This document shows, piece by piece, positions 22,587 through 29,794 of a stretch of DNA of 31,870 nucleotides (position 1 is the first letter of the stretch; each line of letters begins with the position of its first letter). The DNA is from Symbiobacterium sp040797425 (lineage in GTDB: Bacteria > Bacillota > Sulfobacillia > Symbiobacteriales > Symbiobacteriaceae): the NCBI RefSeq assembly GCF_040797425.1, contig NZ_JBFNEH010000043.1, positions 1 to 31,870 on the forward strand, given 5' to 3'. Under the pieces are notes generated by a model. It was not told where the DNA came from. It ran no database searches and was given only the letters and a program-made list of their open reading frames with translations. The position numbers and the translations under genes are program-made.

Positions 22587-23807
22587 ATGGGGTTCATGAG
22601 CGTGGACGAGCAACTCAAGATCCTGATGCGCGGGGTCGTTGACATCGTGACTGAGGAGGAGCTGCGGCAGAAGCTGGAGCGGTCCGTGAAGACGGGCAGG
22701 CCGCTCCGGGTGAAGCTGGGCATCGACCCCACGGGCAAGGACCTCACCCTCGGCCACACGGTGCCGCTGCGCAAGCTGCGGGACTTCGTGGAGTGCGGCC
22801 ACCAGGGCGTGCTGATCATCGGCGACTACACGGCGATGATCGGCGACCCCACGGGGCGCAACGAGGCGCGGCCCCAGCTCACGCACGAGCAGACCACGCG
22901 CAACGCGCAGCGCTACCTGGAGCAGGCCGCGCGGGTGCTGGACGTCAGCAAGCTGGAGATCCGGCGCAACAGCGAGTGGCTGGCGCCCATGACCTTCGCC
23001 GACGTCACGAAGCTGGCGGCCCAGTCCACCGTTGCCCGTATGTTAGAACGGGAAGATTTCAAGAAACGTTACGAGGAAGGTCGTCCCATCTACATTCACG
23101 AGTTCTTCTATCCGCTGATGCAGGGCACCGACTCGGTGGCCGTGCAGGCCGACGTGGAGCTGGGCGGCACGGACCAGAAGTTCAACCTGCTGACCGGGCG
23201 TGACCTGCAGCGGAACGCGGGCCAGGAGCCCCAGGTCTGCCTGATGACGCCCATCGTCGAGGGGCTCGACGGCACGGAGAAGATGTCGAAGTCCCTGGGC
23301 AACTACATCGGCCTCGACCACTCGCCGGACGAGATGTTCGGCCGGACGATGTCGATCCCGGACAAGCTGATCATCACGTACTTCACATACTTCACCGACG
23401 TGCCGCAGGAGGAGATCGAGCGGATCAAGGCGGCGATGGCGGCCGGCGAGAACCCGATGACGTTCAAGAAGCAACTGGGCCGGGCGATCATCACCACCTA
23501 CGGCGGCACCGAGGAGGAGGCGCGCCGGGCGGAGGAGCGCTGGGTGGCCCAGTTCTCCCGGGGCGAGGTGCCCGACGACATCCCCGACGTGGTCGTGAAG
23601 GCGGCCGAGATGCCCATCCAGGCGGCGCGGCTGCTGGCCACCACGGGCCTGGCCCCGTCGGTGAGCGAGGCGCGGCGGCTGATCGAGCAGGGCGGCTTCA
23701 CGGTGGACGGCGAGCGGGTCACCGATCCCCGCGCCGCGCTGACGCTGCGGGCCGGCCAGGTGCTGAAGGTGGGCAAGCGGAAGTTCGGCCGGGTGGTGGT
23801 GGAGTAG
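22587..23807 (+). CDS. tyrS: Tyrosyl-tRNA synthetase
   Basis: A 406-residue class I aminoacyl-tRNA synthetase that charges tRNA-Tyr. The HIGH-type motif is in LGIDPTGKDLTLGHTVPL, the tRNA-binding KMSKS loop in EKMSKSLGN, and the C terminus has an S4 RNA-binding domain (PSVSEARRLIEQGGFTVDGERVTDP). The length fits the shorter-branch TyrS. ATG 22587 has AAGGA nine bases upstream; ATG 22596 is a possible alternative. The tyrosine T-box leader in front confirms the amino acid. A terminator follows, so it is monocistronic. Confidence 0.97.
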   Translation: MGFMSVDEQLKILMRGVVDIVTEEELRQKLERSVKTGRPLRVKLGIDPTGKDLTLGHTVPLRKLRDFVECGHQGVLIIGDYTAMIGDPTGRNEARPQLTHEQTTRNAQRYLEQAARVLDVSKLEIRRNSEWLAPMTFADVTKLAAQSTVARMLEREDFKKRYEEGRPIYIHEFFYPLMQGTDSVAVQADVELGGTDQKFNLLTGRDLQRNAGQEPQVCLMTPIVEGLDGTEKMSKSLGNYIGLDHSPDEMFGRTMSIPDKLIITYFTYFTDVPQEEIERIKAAMAAGENPMTFKKQLGRAIITTYGGTEEEARRAEERWVAQFSRGEVPDDIPDVVVKAAEMPIQAARLLATTGLAPSVSEARRLIEQGGFTVDGERVTDPRAALTLRAGQVLKVGKRKFGRVVVE

Positions 23808-23813
23808 GGCATG

Positions 23814-23838
23814 CAGGCGGCGGTGACGCCGCCTGTTT
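23814..23838 (+). terminator. Terminator of tyrS
   Basis: CAGGCGGCG (23814-23822) pairs perfectly with CGCCGCCTG (23827-23835) around GTGA and is followed by TTT, seven bases after the tyrS stop. Confidence 0.8.
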
Positions 23839-23854
23839 GCGCGCAGGATACGTG

Positions 23855-23880
23855 AGGCCGGGGCAGGGTTGCCCCGGCCT
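23855..23880 (-). terminator. Hairpin overlapping the end of the minus-strand hypothetical gene
   Basis: AGGCCGGGGC (23855-23864) pairs perfectly with GCCCCGGCCT (23871-23880). It lies between convergent genes and probably serves as terminator for the minus-strand gene ending at 23879, though it lacks a T run. Confidence 0.55.
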
Positions 23881-24178
23881 ATTCGTCTGCCTGGAGGACC
23901 ATGAGGTACCCGTCGGGGGTCCAGCTGGGGACCGCCGGCGAGCGGATGCTGGCCTCCCGGCCCGTCGCCAGTTCCAGGAGGGTCGCCGTCCGCTCCCTTC
24001 CCATGCCGTCCACCCGCAGCAGGAACCGCCCGTCGGGGGATTCCCGGCTGTAGCCCTCGTAGCCGGCCAGGACGTTGCCCTCCGCGTCCAGGCGCAGCGT
24101 GGTCGGGCTGAACCTCTGCCGGGCGGGGCCCCTCGTTGCGCCTCCCCGCCCAGGCATGTTCGTCCCGCCGCCCGGCAT
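23879..24178 (-). CDS. Small hypothetical protein with beta-propeller-like repeat
   Basis: A 99-codon frame whose last 70 residues look like a real protein: ESPDGRFLLRVDG and SWTPDGYLMVLQADE resemble TolB/WD-type blades (SPDG...W.PDG). The N terminus is Gly/Arg-rich and the start is uncertain: ATG 24178 or ATG 24157, neither with a strong ribosome binding site. No signal peptide is evident. It ends at a strong hairpin shared with the convergent tyrS region and is divergent from yunB. It could also be the remnant of a larger propeller protein. Function unknown. Confidence 0.5.
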   Translation of the reverse strand: MPGGGTNMPGRGGATRGPARQRFSPTTLRLDAEGNVLAGYEGYSRESPDGRFLLRVDGMGRERTATLLELATGREASIRSPAVPSWTPDGYLMVLQADE

Positions 24179-24264
24179 AGGCTCGGTATGTGGGGAGACA
24201 GGCGCGCCTGCCGGCGGAGCCGCCGGGGGTGCCCGGCAGGCGGTCCGGGAAAGGGGGAGGGGCG

Positions 24265-25008
24265 ATGTCCCGCTTCGACCGCATGCGGCCTGGCCGCACG
24301 CTGCGCAGGGGTCCGGTGCGCTTCCGGGTGCGGCCGGGGAGGGGACTGCGCCGCCTGTGGGCCCGGTTCCGCATCCGCCGGGTCTGGCTGCGCAACGTCA
24401 TCCTGGCGGCTGCCGTGCTCTACCTGCTGGTCCGCCTCGGCGACCTGCTGCTCCTGCAGCCGCTGCGGGCGGTGGCCGAGGTGGAGGCCCGGCGGCTGGG
24501 GGCCGCTGCCGTGAACCGGGTGGTGGCGGGCCAGGTGAGCCGGTCCCTGGCGGGCGCGCAGGTGGTGGAGTACGAGAAGGACGCCGACGGCCGGATCGCC
24601 GCTTACCACATCAACACGCCGCTGGTGAACCGCGTGGCCAGCGAGGCGGCGACCGCCGTGCAGGAGGAGCTGAACCGCCTGGCCGAGAAGCCCGTGCGGC
24701 TGCCGCTGGGCGCCCTCACCGGGTCGGCGCTCCTCTCCAACCTGGGCCCCCGGCTCGCGGTGCAGCTCGTGCCGGTGGGGTCGGTCTCCATCACGGTGCG
24801 GCAGGAGTTCCGGGGCGAGGGCATCAACCAGACGCGGCACCGGGTGTGGCTCGAGGCCACAGCCACGATGCGGATCATCCTGCCGCTCACGACGCAGGAG
24901 ATCCTCCTGGTGCAGGAACTGCCGCTCTCGGACACCGTCATCGTCGGTCCCGTGCCCGACTCGCTCTACGGCGGGGGGATCGGCGGGGTCACGCTGCCGG
25001 GGAGGTAG
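24265..25008 (+). CDS. yunB: Sporulation protein YunB
   Basis: A 247-residue protein with a strongly basic N terminus, one membrane helix (about 40-62, RNVILAAAVLYLLVRLGDLLLL) and an extracytoplasmic domain. It has the family sequence VNRVVAGQVS, ...INTPLVNRVASEAATAVQEELNRL, then PLGALTGSALLSNLGPRLAVQLVPVGSV. Bacillus YunB is produced in the mother cell under sigma-E and is needed for normal sporulation; its mechanism is not known. ATG 24265 follows GGGGGAGGGG. It indicates a spore-forming host. No sigma-E-type promoter was identified by eye. Confidence 0.88.
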   Translation: MSRFDRMRPGRTLRRGPVRFRVRPGRGLRRLWARFRIRRVWLRNVILAAAVLYLLVRLGDLLLLQPLRAVAEVEARRLGAAAVNRVVAGQVSRSLAGAQVVEYEKDADGRIAAYHINTPLVNRVASEAATAVQEELNRLAEKPVRLPLGALTGSALLSNLGPRLAVQLVPVGSVSITVRQEFRGEGINQTRHRVWLEATATMRIILPLTTQEILLVQELPLSDTVIVGPVPDSLYGGGIGGVTLPGR

Positions 25009-25227
25009 ATCCTTGGCGGCGTCGGGGTGGTGGCGTAGCGTTCGCGATGCGGCGAATCTCGGCGGGGGTTTCGGAAGGTACACCGGCTGCGGCGGGGCCC
25101 AGTGTGGCGGGGGCCGGACGGCCAGGGACCGCCGGCCCGCGTCGCCGGGTCCCGGCCTTGCGTGGACGCGGCGCCCCGGACGGGCAGGTAGAAATCCGGT
25201 TGGCCGGTTCTCTCCGGCGGCTGTGCG
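25009..25227. other. Gene-free stretch after yunB
   Basis: About 220 GC-rich bases with no convincing gene, terminator or repeat on either strand. Confidence 0.3.
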
Positions 25228-25257
25228 TTGAAAGGACGGCCTGTCCCCGGATATACT
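25228..25257 (+). promoter_or_regulatory. Sigma-A promoter of the 25.3-kb leader transcript
   Basis: TTGAAA (25228-25233) and TATACT (25252-25257) with an 18-base spacer. The start near 25264 is about 45 bases upstream of a short ORF with a ribosome binding site. Confidence 0.75.
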
Positions 25258-25309
25258 CACTTCCGGGAATCGCCAGTCTATTTCAGTTCGCCGAAAGGGG
25301 GCCGTCGAG

Positions 25310-25384
25310 ATGCGGAAGGCGTTCTCTCGGTCGCACGGAACCTTGACGCGCGTCTCGCGGCCTGTTGCCGATCGGTTCGGTTAG
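25310..25384 (+). CDS. 24-codon leader-type ORF (orphan)
   Basis: The ORF starts MRKAFSRSHG and ends VADRFG. AAAGGGGG lies nine bases before its ATG, and a promoter lies about 50 bases upstream. Its stop is followed 20 bases later by the first of four hairpins. This is the same order as in the ABC-F and MFS leaders of this window, but the next downstream gene encodes an unknown 70-residue protein. The peptide is Arg/Ser-rich and has no hydrophobic run. Whether it is translated is unproven. Confidence 0.45.
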   Translation: MRKAFSRSHGTLTRVSRPVADRFG

Positions 25385-25404
25385 CGCGGCCTTGACCGAA
25401 CAGC

Positions 25405-25437
25405 GGCCACAGGTCAGCGAGCAGGCTGCCTGTGGCC
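25405..25437 (+). terminator. Hairpin 1 after the orphan leader ORF
   Basis: GGCCACAGG (25405-25413) pairs perfectly with CCTGTGGCC (25429-25437), with an inner CAGC/GCTG helix. It is followed by TTCATCATGTTCG, a weak T tract. It is terminator-like. Confidence 0.5.
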
Positions 25438-25451
25438 TTCATCATGTTCGT

Positions 25452-25571
25452 CCCCCTGCCGGCGGCGGCAGGGGGTGGGGGGCCACGGGCTGAAGGCGCC
25501 CGTGGCCCCCTGCTGTCTCAACGACTGGCGCTCATTCCCTGCTGCGCCTGTCCGGCGGCTGCCCGCCGGAC
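25452..25571 (+). other. Three further consecutive hairpins
   Basis: Perfect stems: CCCCCTGCC/GGCAGGGGG (25452-25475, 9 bp), GGGGGCCACGGGC/GCCCGTGGCCCCC (25478-25510, 13 bp) and GTCCGGCGG/CCGCCGGAC (25550-25571, 9 bp). With hairpin 1 they make about 170 bases of dense structure before the 70-codon gene. Confidence 0.6.
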
Positions 25572-25599
25572 GGAGCCCGCTACGATCGAGGTGTCCGTC

Positions 25600-25812
25600 A
25601 TGAACTTGCATCCCGATCATGTGCGCCTGGTAGTAGAGCAGCGCGTCAGCGGCTACGACAGGCACGCCGTGCTCCACCGGCCCGCTGCGGAGGCGGCCTG
25701 GCATGCCCGCTGCAGGGCGGTCCGCCGGCGGCGCTGGGTCTTCCTGCGACAGCTCGTTCTCGGCCTGTTGTCCCGCTTCGCCAACGGCCGAATTCGCAGG
25801 CGGTTTACGTAA
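25600..25812 (+). CDS. Small basic hypothetical protein (70 aa)
   Basis: It starts MNLHPDHVRLVVEQRVSGYDR, ends FANGRIRRRFT, and is rich in Arg, His and Val. ATG 25600 has GAGGTG seven bases upstream. A mildly hydrophobic segment (VFLRQLVLGLLSRFA) near the C terminus could be an amphipathic helix. I recognise no family. The stop codon lies inside a 14-base palindrome (25802-25815) that may belong to the next transcript. It follows the orphan leader and hairpin array, so it may be that leader's target. Confidence 0.5.
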   Translation: MNLHPDHVRLVVEQRVSGYDRHAVLHRPAAEAAWHARCRAVRRRRWVFLRQLVLGLLSRFANGRIRRRFT

Positions 25813-25857
25813 ACCCAGTCTGGAGGTTTACTTCTCCAGATGCTAGACTGAACTGGG
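25802..25857 (+). promoter_or_regulatory. Palindromic operator region and extended -10 promoter of the E1-like genes
   Basis: A perfect palindrome GGTTTACGTAAACC (25802-25815) is followed by nested inverted repeats CCCAGT/ACTGGG (25814-25819, 25852-25857) and CTGGAG/CTCCAG (25820-25825, 25834-25839). TGCTAGACT (25841-25848) gives an extended -10 box; no good -35 is seen. GTTTAC recurs at 25826. The layout suggests a repressor site. Confidence 0.5.
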
Positions 25858-25918
25858 ATGGCGTAGACAGATAAGCGCATCCGACGAGAAAGGTGGCAAC
25901 AGAAGGGGTATCGCACAG

Positions 25919-26680
25919 ATGGAAGCTTACTTCACGCCTGCTGAACAGGAGAGGCTGGCCAGGTCCTCCGTGCTGGTCGTCGGCTGCGGCGGTCTGGGGT
26001 CGCCCGTCGCGTACGAGCTCACGGCTGCCGGGGTCGGCCGCATCGGCCTGTGCGACGCGGACCGGGTCGACCTGTCGAACCTGCAGCGCCAGATCCTGCA
26101 CGACGCCGCCGACGTGGGGCGTCTCAAGGTGGAGAGCGGGCTCTCCAAGCTCTCCGCGTTGCGGCCTGAGATCCACGTGGACCTCCATCCGGTCAACCTC
26201 ACCCGTGAGAACGCACTCGAGCTCTTCTCCCAGTACGACCTTATCCTCGATTGCTCGGACAACTTCGCCACCCGCTATCTGGTCAACGACGCCTGTGTGC
26301 TGGCCAGGCGTCCGCAGGTGCACGGCTCCATCTTCCGCTTCGACGGCCAGGTGACCACTTTCATCCCGGGGCAGGGACCCTGCTACCGGTGTATCTACCC
26401 CTCGCCGCCCCCGCCCGAGGCGGTGCCCTCGTGTGCGGAGGCGGGCGTGATCGGCGTGTTGCCCGGCTTCATTGGCAGCCTGATGGCCATGGAGGCACTG
26501 AAGGTGCTCACCGGCCGGGGTGCCACCCTCGTCGGCCGGCTGCTGGTGTACAACGGCCTCGACATGGACGTGGCGGAGGTGCAGGTGCGGCGCAACCCCG
26601 ACTGTCCGGTCTGCGGCGATCACCCCACCATCCACGAGCTCATCGACTACGAGCAGTTCTGCAGGGGGGTGGGCCGATGA
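25919..26680 (+). CDS. E1-like adenylyltransferase (MoeB/ThiF/HesA family)
   Basis: A 253-residue ThiF-fold enzyme. It has the nucleotide-binding loop GCGGLGSP (22-29), DADRVDLSNLQRQ with Arg57, Lys70, DCSDN (111-115), two zinc Cys pairs (CYRC 155-158, CPVC 229-232), and a cysteine in PSCAEAGVIGVLPG (Cys172) where family members hold the catalytic crossover Cys. Such enzymes adenylate the C-terminal Gly of a ubiquitin-like sulfur carrier (MoaD, ThiS) for molybdopterin, thiamin or cysteine synthesis. It lacks the usual N-terminal YSRQ helix segment, which the next gene keeps. ATG 25919 follows AGAAGGGG. It overlaps the next gene by ATGA. No carrier protein gene is adjacent. Confidence 0.88.
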   Translation: MEAYFTPAEQERLARSSVLVVGCGGLGSPVAYELTAAGVGRIGLCDADRVDLSNLQRQILHDAADVGRLKVESGLSKLSALRPEIHVDLHPVNLTRENALELFSQYDLILDCSDNFATRYLVNDACVLARRPQVHGSIFRFDGQVTTFIPGQGPCYRCIYPSPPPPEAVPSCAEAGVIGVLPGFIGSLMAMEALKVLTGRGATLVGRLLVYNGLDMDVAEVQVRRNPDCPVCGDHPTIHELIDYEQFCRGVGR

Positions 26681-27417
26681 CGCTGACCGAACAGGAAGTG
26701 CTGCGTTACAGCCGGCACATCATCCTGCCCGAGATCGGCGGGCGGGGGCAGGTGCGCATCAAGGAGTCGGTGGTGCTGGTGGCCGGGCTCGGGGCTGCCG
26801 GGTCGGCCGCGGCCCTGTACCTCGCCGCTGCCGGGGTGGGTCGCATGACCCTGTGGGACCCGGCGAACGTGACGCTCCCGGATTTCACGAGCTCCATCGC
26901 CCACATCCGGGCCCACATCGGCCGGAACCGGGCGGAGTCTGCCCGTACGAAGCTGCTGGGCATCAACCCCGACACGGCGGTGACGGTTTCCACCGATCCC
27001 GACGCCCTGGCGGCGCTGGTGCCGGCGCACCAGATCGTGGTGGCCACGGCCGGCGACTGGAAGGCGATACAGGAGGCCGCCCTGCGCTCGGGCACCGCGG
27101 TCGTCTTCGCCGGCGTGCACGAGGCGGAGGGTGCCGTCTTCAGCTACCAGCCCGGCGAGCCCTGTCTGGGCTGCATCGACCCTGCGGTCGCCGCCCAGGC
27201 CGGCCTGCAGCCCGAGGGGGCGGACGGAGCCGGCCGGGTGGTGTCGGCGGCGGGCGGCGTCATCGGCACGGCGGCGGCCACGGAGGCGCTGAAGCTGATC
27301 GTGGGCATCGGCTCGCCGCTCACCGGCCGGGTGATGTGCTACGATGGCTGGACGGCCAGGTTCCGCGAGGTCCGCGTGACCCGCCGCCCCGACTGTCCGG
27401 TCTGCGCCCGGGACTAG
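26677..27417 (+). CDS. Degenerate E1-like (ThiF/MoeB fold) partner protein
   Basis: A 246-residue ThiF-fold protein beginning with the MoeB signature YSRHIILPEIGGRGQ. The dinucleotide loop is altered (GLGAAGSAA). The Arg-finger segment SNLQRQ is replaced by LPDFTSSIAH, the Asp of DCSDN is replaced by ATAGDW, and the crossover segment (PAVAAQAGLQPEGADGAG) has no Cys. Zinc pairs CLGC (163-166) and CPVC (240-243) remain. The start ATG overlaps the stop of the preceding E1-like gene (ATGA), so the two are probably co-translated. By analogy with eukaryotic E1 heterodimers (one active, one inactive half), this may be a non-catalytic subunit of the first protein. That is inference. Confidence 0.8.
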   Translation: MTLTEQEVLRYSRHIILPEIGGRGQVRIKESVVLVAGLGAAGSAAALYLAAAGVGRMTLWDPANVTLPDFTSSIAHIRAHIGRNRAESARTKLLGINPDTAVTVSTDPDALAALVPAHQIVVATAGDWKAIQEAALRSGTAVVFAGVHEAEGAVFSYQPGEPCLGCIDPAVAAQAGLQPEGADGAGRVVSAAGGVIGTAAATEALKLIVGIGSPLTGRVMCYDGWTARFREVRVTRRPDCPVCARD

Positions 27418-27541
27418 GACGGGGACTAGAACTGAAGGTTGATTCTTCCTGTGCGGCGTTTTGGTATTGTGCGGGTGTGACCGGGGCTCTGGCGTCTTGC
27501 GCAGAGCACCTGGCCTCAGTACGAAGCCAGGAGGAAGGACC

Positions 27542-28489
27542 ATGGCGCACCCGCACGCTCATGTGGCGCAGGTTCGCAAGATGACCGCCGCAGACCTTCC
27601 CGCAGTCGACCACGTGTTCCGCCTGTCCCTGGGGACGTTCAACGGGCTGGAAGATCCCCTCAGCTTCAGCGGCGATGCCGCGGTGGTGCGCTGCCGACAC
27701 CAGCTCTACCCCGAGTGGGCGCTGGTCGCCGAGGCGGAGGGTCGGGTGGTGGGTTCCAACTTCATCTCCCGCTGGGGCAGCCTGGGGCTGTTCGGCCCGC
27801 TGACGGTTCACCCGTCGCTGTGGAACAGGGGCATCGGCCGGGCGCTGCTGGACGAGACCATGGCCCGGTTTGCCGAAATGGGGGTTACCCAGCGGGGCAT
27901 CTTCACCTTCGCCAGGGACACGAAGCACATCACGCTCTACGGACGCTACGGCTACTACCCGCAGTATCTGCACCTGGTGATGGGCCGCACTCTGCCTCCG
28001 GCCGGTGTTGGCGGACCCGTGGCCACGTACGGCGGCCTGGCAGCCGCCGAGCGGGCCGGGGTCCTGGCCGAGGCCCTCCGCCTGACCGACCTGCTCCTGC
28101 CTGGCCTCGACCTCACCCGGGAGATCGAGGTGGTGGATGCGCAGGGCTGGGGCGATACGGTTCTGCTGCTGGACGGCGACCGCCTCAGGGGCTTTGCCGT
28201 GTGCCATGCCGGCGCCGGCACCGAGGCGGGGAGCGACACGCTCTATGTGAAGTTCGGCGCGGCGCGGGACGACCGCAGCTTCGCGGCGTTGATCGATGCC
28301 TGCGAGGGCCTGGCGGCGGCGCGCGGGATGGGGCAGGTGTTGACCGGCGTCAACATGGCCCGGGAACCCGTCTACAGGGCGCTGCTGAATCGGGGCTATC
28401 GGGCCCTGATTCCCGGGCTTTGCATGCAGTCGCCCAACTGCCCCGGATACAACCGCCCGGACGCGTTCGTGATCGACGACTGGCGGTAG
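27542..28489 (+). CDS. GNAT family N-acetyltransferase (tandem domain)
   Basis: A 315-residue protein with two GNAT-like halves. The first has the acetyl-CoA loop NRGIGRALLDETMARF preceded by FGPLTVHPSLW, and then LYGRYGYYP. The second half (about 160-315) has weaker conservation but ends MAREPVYRALLNRGYRA, a GNAT-type terminus. It would transfer an acyl group to an unknown amine. ATG 27542 follows AGGAAGGA. It lies 125 bases after the E1-like pair with only a weak TTGATT/TATTGT promoter candidate, so it may be co-transcribed. A strong terminator follows. Confidence 0.82.
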   Translation: MAHPHAHVAQVRKMTAADLPAVDHVFRLSLGTFNGLEDPLSFSGDAAVVRCRHQLYPEWALVAEAEGRVVGSNFISRWGSLGLFGPLTVHPSLWNRGIGRALLDETMARFAEMGVTQRGIFTFARDTKHITLYGRYGYYPQYLHLVMGRTLPPAGVGGPVATYGGLAAAERAGVLAEALRLTDLLLPGLDLTREIEVVDAQGWGDTVLLLDGDRLRGFAVCHAGAGTEAGSDTLYVKFGAARDDRSFAALIDACEGLAAARGMGQVLTGVNMAREPVYRALLNRGYRALIPGLCMQSPNCPGYNRPDAFVIDDWR

Positions 28490-28501
28490 TGCAGACAGCG
28501 C

Positions 28502-28543
28502 GCACGGGGGGCGGCACATGCCGTCCTCCGTGTTGCATTTTTC
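28502..28543 (+). terminator. Terminator after the GNAT gene
   Basis: A 15-bp stem (28502-28516 with 28519-28533, several G-U pairs), then TTGCATTTTTC. Confidence 0.8.
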
Positions 28544-28555
28544 AATTTGTAGTAC

Positions 28556-28584
28556 TGGACACCCGGCTGAAGCATGGATACAAT
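28556..28584 (+). promoter_or_regulatory. Sigma-A promoter of cysK
   Basis: TGGACA (28556-28561) and TACAAT (28579-28584) with a 17-base spacer; predicted start near 28591. Confidence 0.8.
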
Positions 28585-28592
28585 GGAGAACG

Positions 28593-28618
28593 TAATCCTG
28601 ATATATCCGATAGGATAA
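28593..28618 (+). promoter_or_regulatory. Candidate operator at the cysK start point
   Basis: TATCC (28604-28608), GATA, GGATA (28613-28617) forms a dyad, preceded by a similar half AATCC (28594-28598) in direct orientation. Its position over the transcription start and the AT-rich dyad fit a repressor of the Rrf2/CymR type that controls cysteine genes in Firmicutes; the assignment is inference. Confidence 0.45.
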
Positions 28619-28641
28619 CGTGGAAATGAGGAGGATGCAGG

Positions 28642-29577
28642 ATGGCGCGGATCTACGACAGCATTGCGGATACCATTGGCCGCACGCCGCTGGTACGGCT
28701 GCAGCGGGTGACGGAGGGCGCCGTCGCCACGGTGCTGGCCAAGGTGGAGTCCTTCAACCCGGCGTCGTCGGTGAAGGACCGCATCGGCTACGCGATGATC
28801 AAGGACGCGGAGGAGAAGGGCATTCTGAAGCCCGGCATGACGATCGTCGAGCCGACCAGCGGCAACACGGGGATCGCCCTGGCTTTCGTCGCGGCGGCGA
28901 AGGGGTACCGCTGCATTCTGACGATGCCGGACACGATGTCGCTGGAGCGCCGGAAGCTGCTGAAGGCCTTCGGCGCCGAGTTGGTCCTGACGCCGGGCTC
29001 TGAGGGCATGAAGGGTGCCATCGCCAGGGCGAAGGAGATCCTGGAGAACACGCCCGGGGCCTGGATGCCCCAGCAGTTCGAGAACCCGGCCAACCCGGAG
29101 ATTCACCGGAAGACGACGGCCGAGGAGATCTGGCAGGACACCGACGGCCAGGTGGACATCTTCGTCGGCGGCGTCGGCACCGGCGGGACGATCACCGGTG
29201 TTGGCGAGGTCATCAAGTCCCGCAAGCCCGGCTTCAAGGTGGTGGCGGTCGAGCCCGCCGAGTCGCCGGTGATCTCCGGCGGCAAGCCCGGTCCGCACAA
29301 GATCCAGGGCATCGGTGCCGGGTTCATCCCCAAGAACCTGAACACCGAGATCCTGGATGAGGTGATCCCGGTGGCCAGCGAGGACGCGATCGCGACGGCC
29401 CGCCGCCTGGCCCGGGAGGAGGGCCTGCTCGTGGGCATCTCCTCCGGCGCAGCCGCCTTCGCCGCGCTGCAGGTGGCCCGCCGGCCCGAGAACGCCGGGA
29501 AGACGATCGTGGTCCTGCTGCCCGACACCGGCGAGCGCTACCTCTCCAGCGCCCTCTGGGCGGACCTGACGGTCTAG
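28642..29577 (+). CDS. cysK: Cysteine synthase A (O-acetylserine sulfhydrylase)
   Basis: A 311-residue PLP enzyme that makes L-cysteine from O-acetylserine and sulfide. Visible are the PLP lysine in NPASSVKDRIG (Lys45), the substrate loop PTSGNTG (71-77), the phosphate-binding GTGGT, and the C-terminal LLPDTGERYLSS, all typical of CysK. Length and start (MARIYDSIADTIGRTPLV) match the family. ATG 28642 is preceded by GAGGAGG. It has its own promoter and a candidate operator, so it is probably monocistronic and sulfur-regulated. Downstream lies the MFS leader. Confidence 0.96.
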   Translation: MARIYDSIADTIGRTPLVRLQRVTEGAVATVLAKVESFNPASSVKDRIGYAMIKDAEEKGILKPGMTIVEPTSGNTGIALAFVAAAKGYRCILTMPDTMSLERRKLLKAFGAELVLTPGSEGMKGAIARAKEILENTPGAWMPQQFENPANPEIHRKTTAEEIWQDTDGQVDIFVGGVGTGGTITGVGEVIKSRKPGFKVVAVEPAESPVISGGKPGPHKIQGIGAGFIPKNLNTEILDEVIPVASEDAIATARRLAREEGLLVGISSGAAAFAALQVARRPENAGKTIVVLLPDTGERYLSSALWADLTV

Positions 29578-29721
29578 GAGTGCACACAAGGCGGTCGAGG
29601 CGCAAGGCCGCTTCCGCGGGGTGCAGCGGTGCGGGCGCCAAGCGGGGGCGGGCTGAGCGCGTGGGGGCGGGGCCCCACGTGTGGGGAGCGACCTGCGCAG
29701 TGGCAGGGCCCCGCCATGGAG
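29578..29721 (+). other. Spacer between cysK and the MFS leader promoter
   Basis: No gene is visible. It contains GC-rich inverted repeats, for example CGTGGGG...CCCCACG near 29660-29680, which may terminate cysK, but no T run follows. Confidence 0.3.
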
Positions 29722-29750
29722 TTGACGCAGACGCAGCGCTGTGGTAGCAT
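29722..29750 (+). promoter_or_regulatory. Sigma-A promoter of the MFS leader transcript
   Basis: TTGACG (29722-29727) and TAGCAT (29745-29750) with a 17-base spacer. The start near 29757 is about 245 bases ahead of the transporter gene. Confidence 0.82.
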
Positions 29751-29794
29751 TCGGCGTGTAACTTATGCTGATTGCTGAAGGGAGGGCGAAGCCG

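Noticed and set aside
27439..27470. Promoter before the GNAT gene (TTGATT ... TATTGT)
   Set aside because: The spacer is 20 bases and the -10 is poor; not strong enough to list as a feature.
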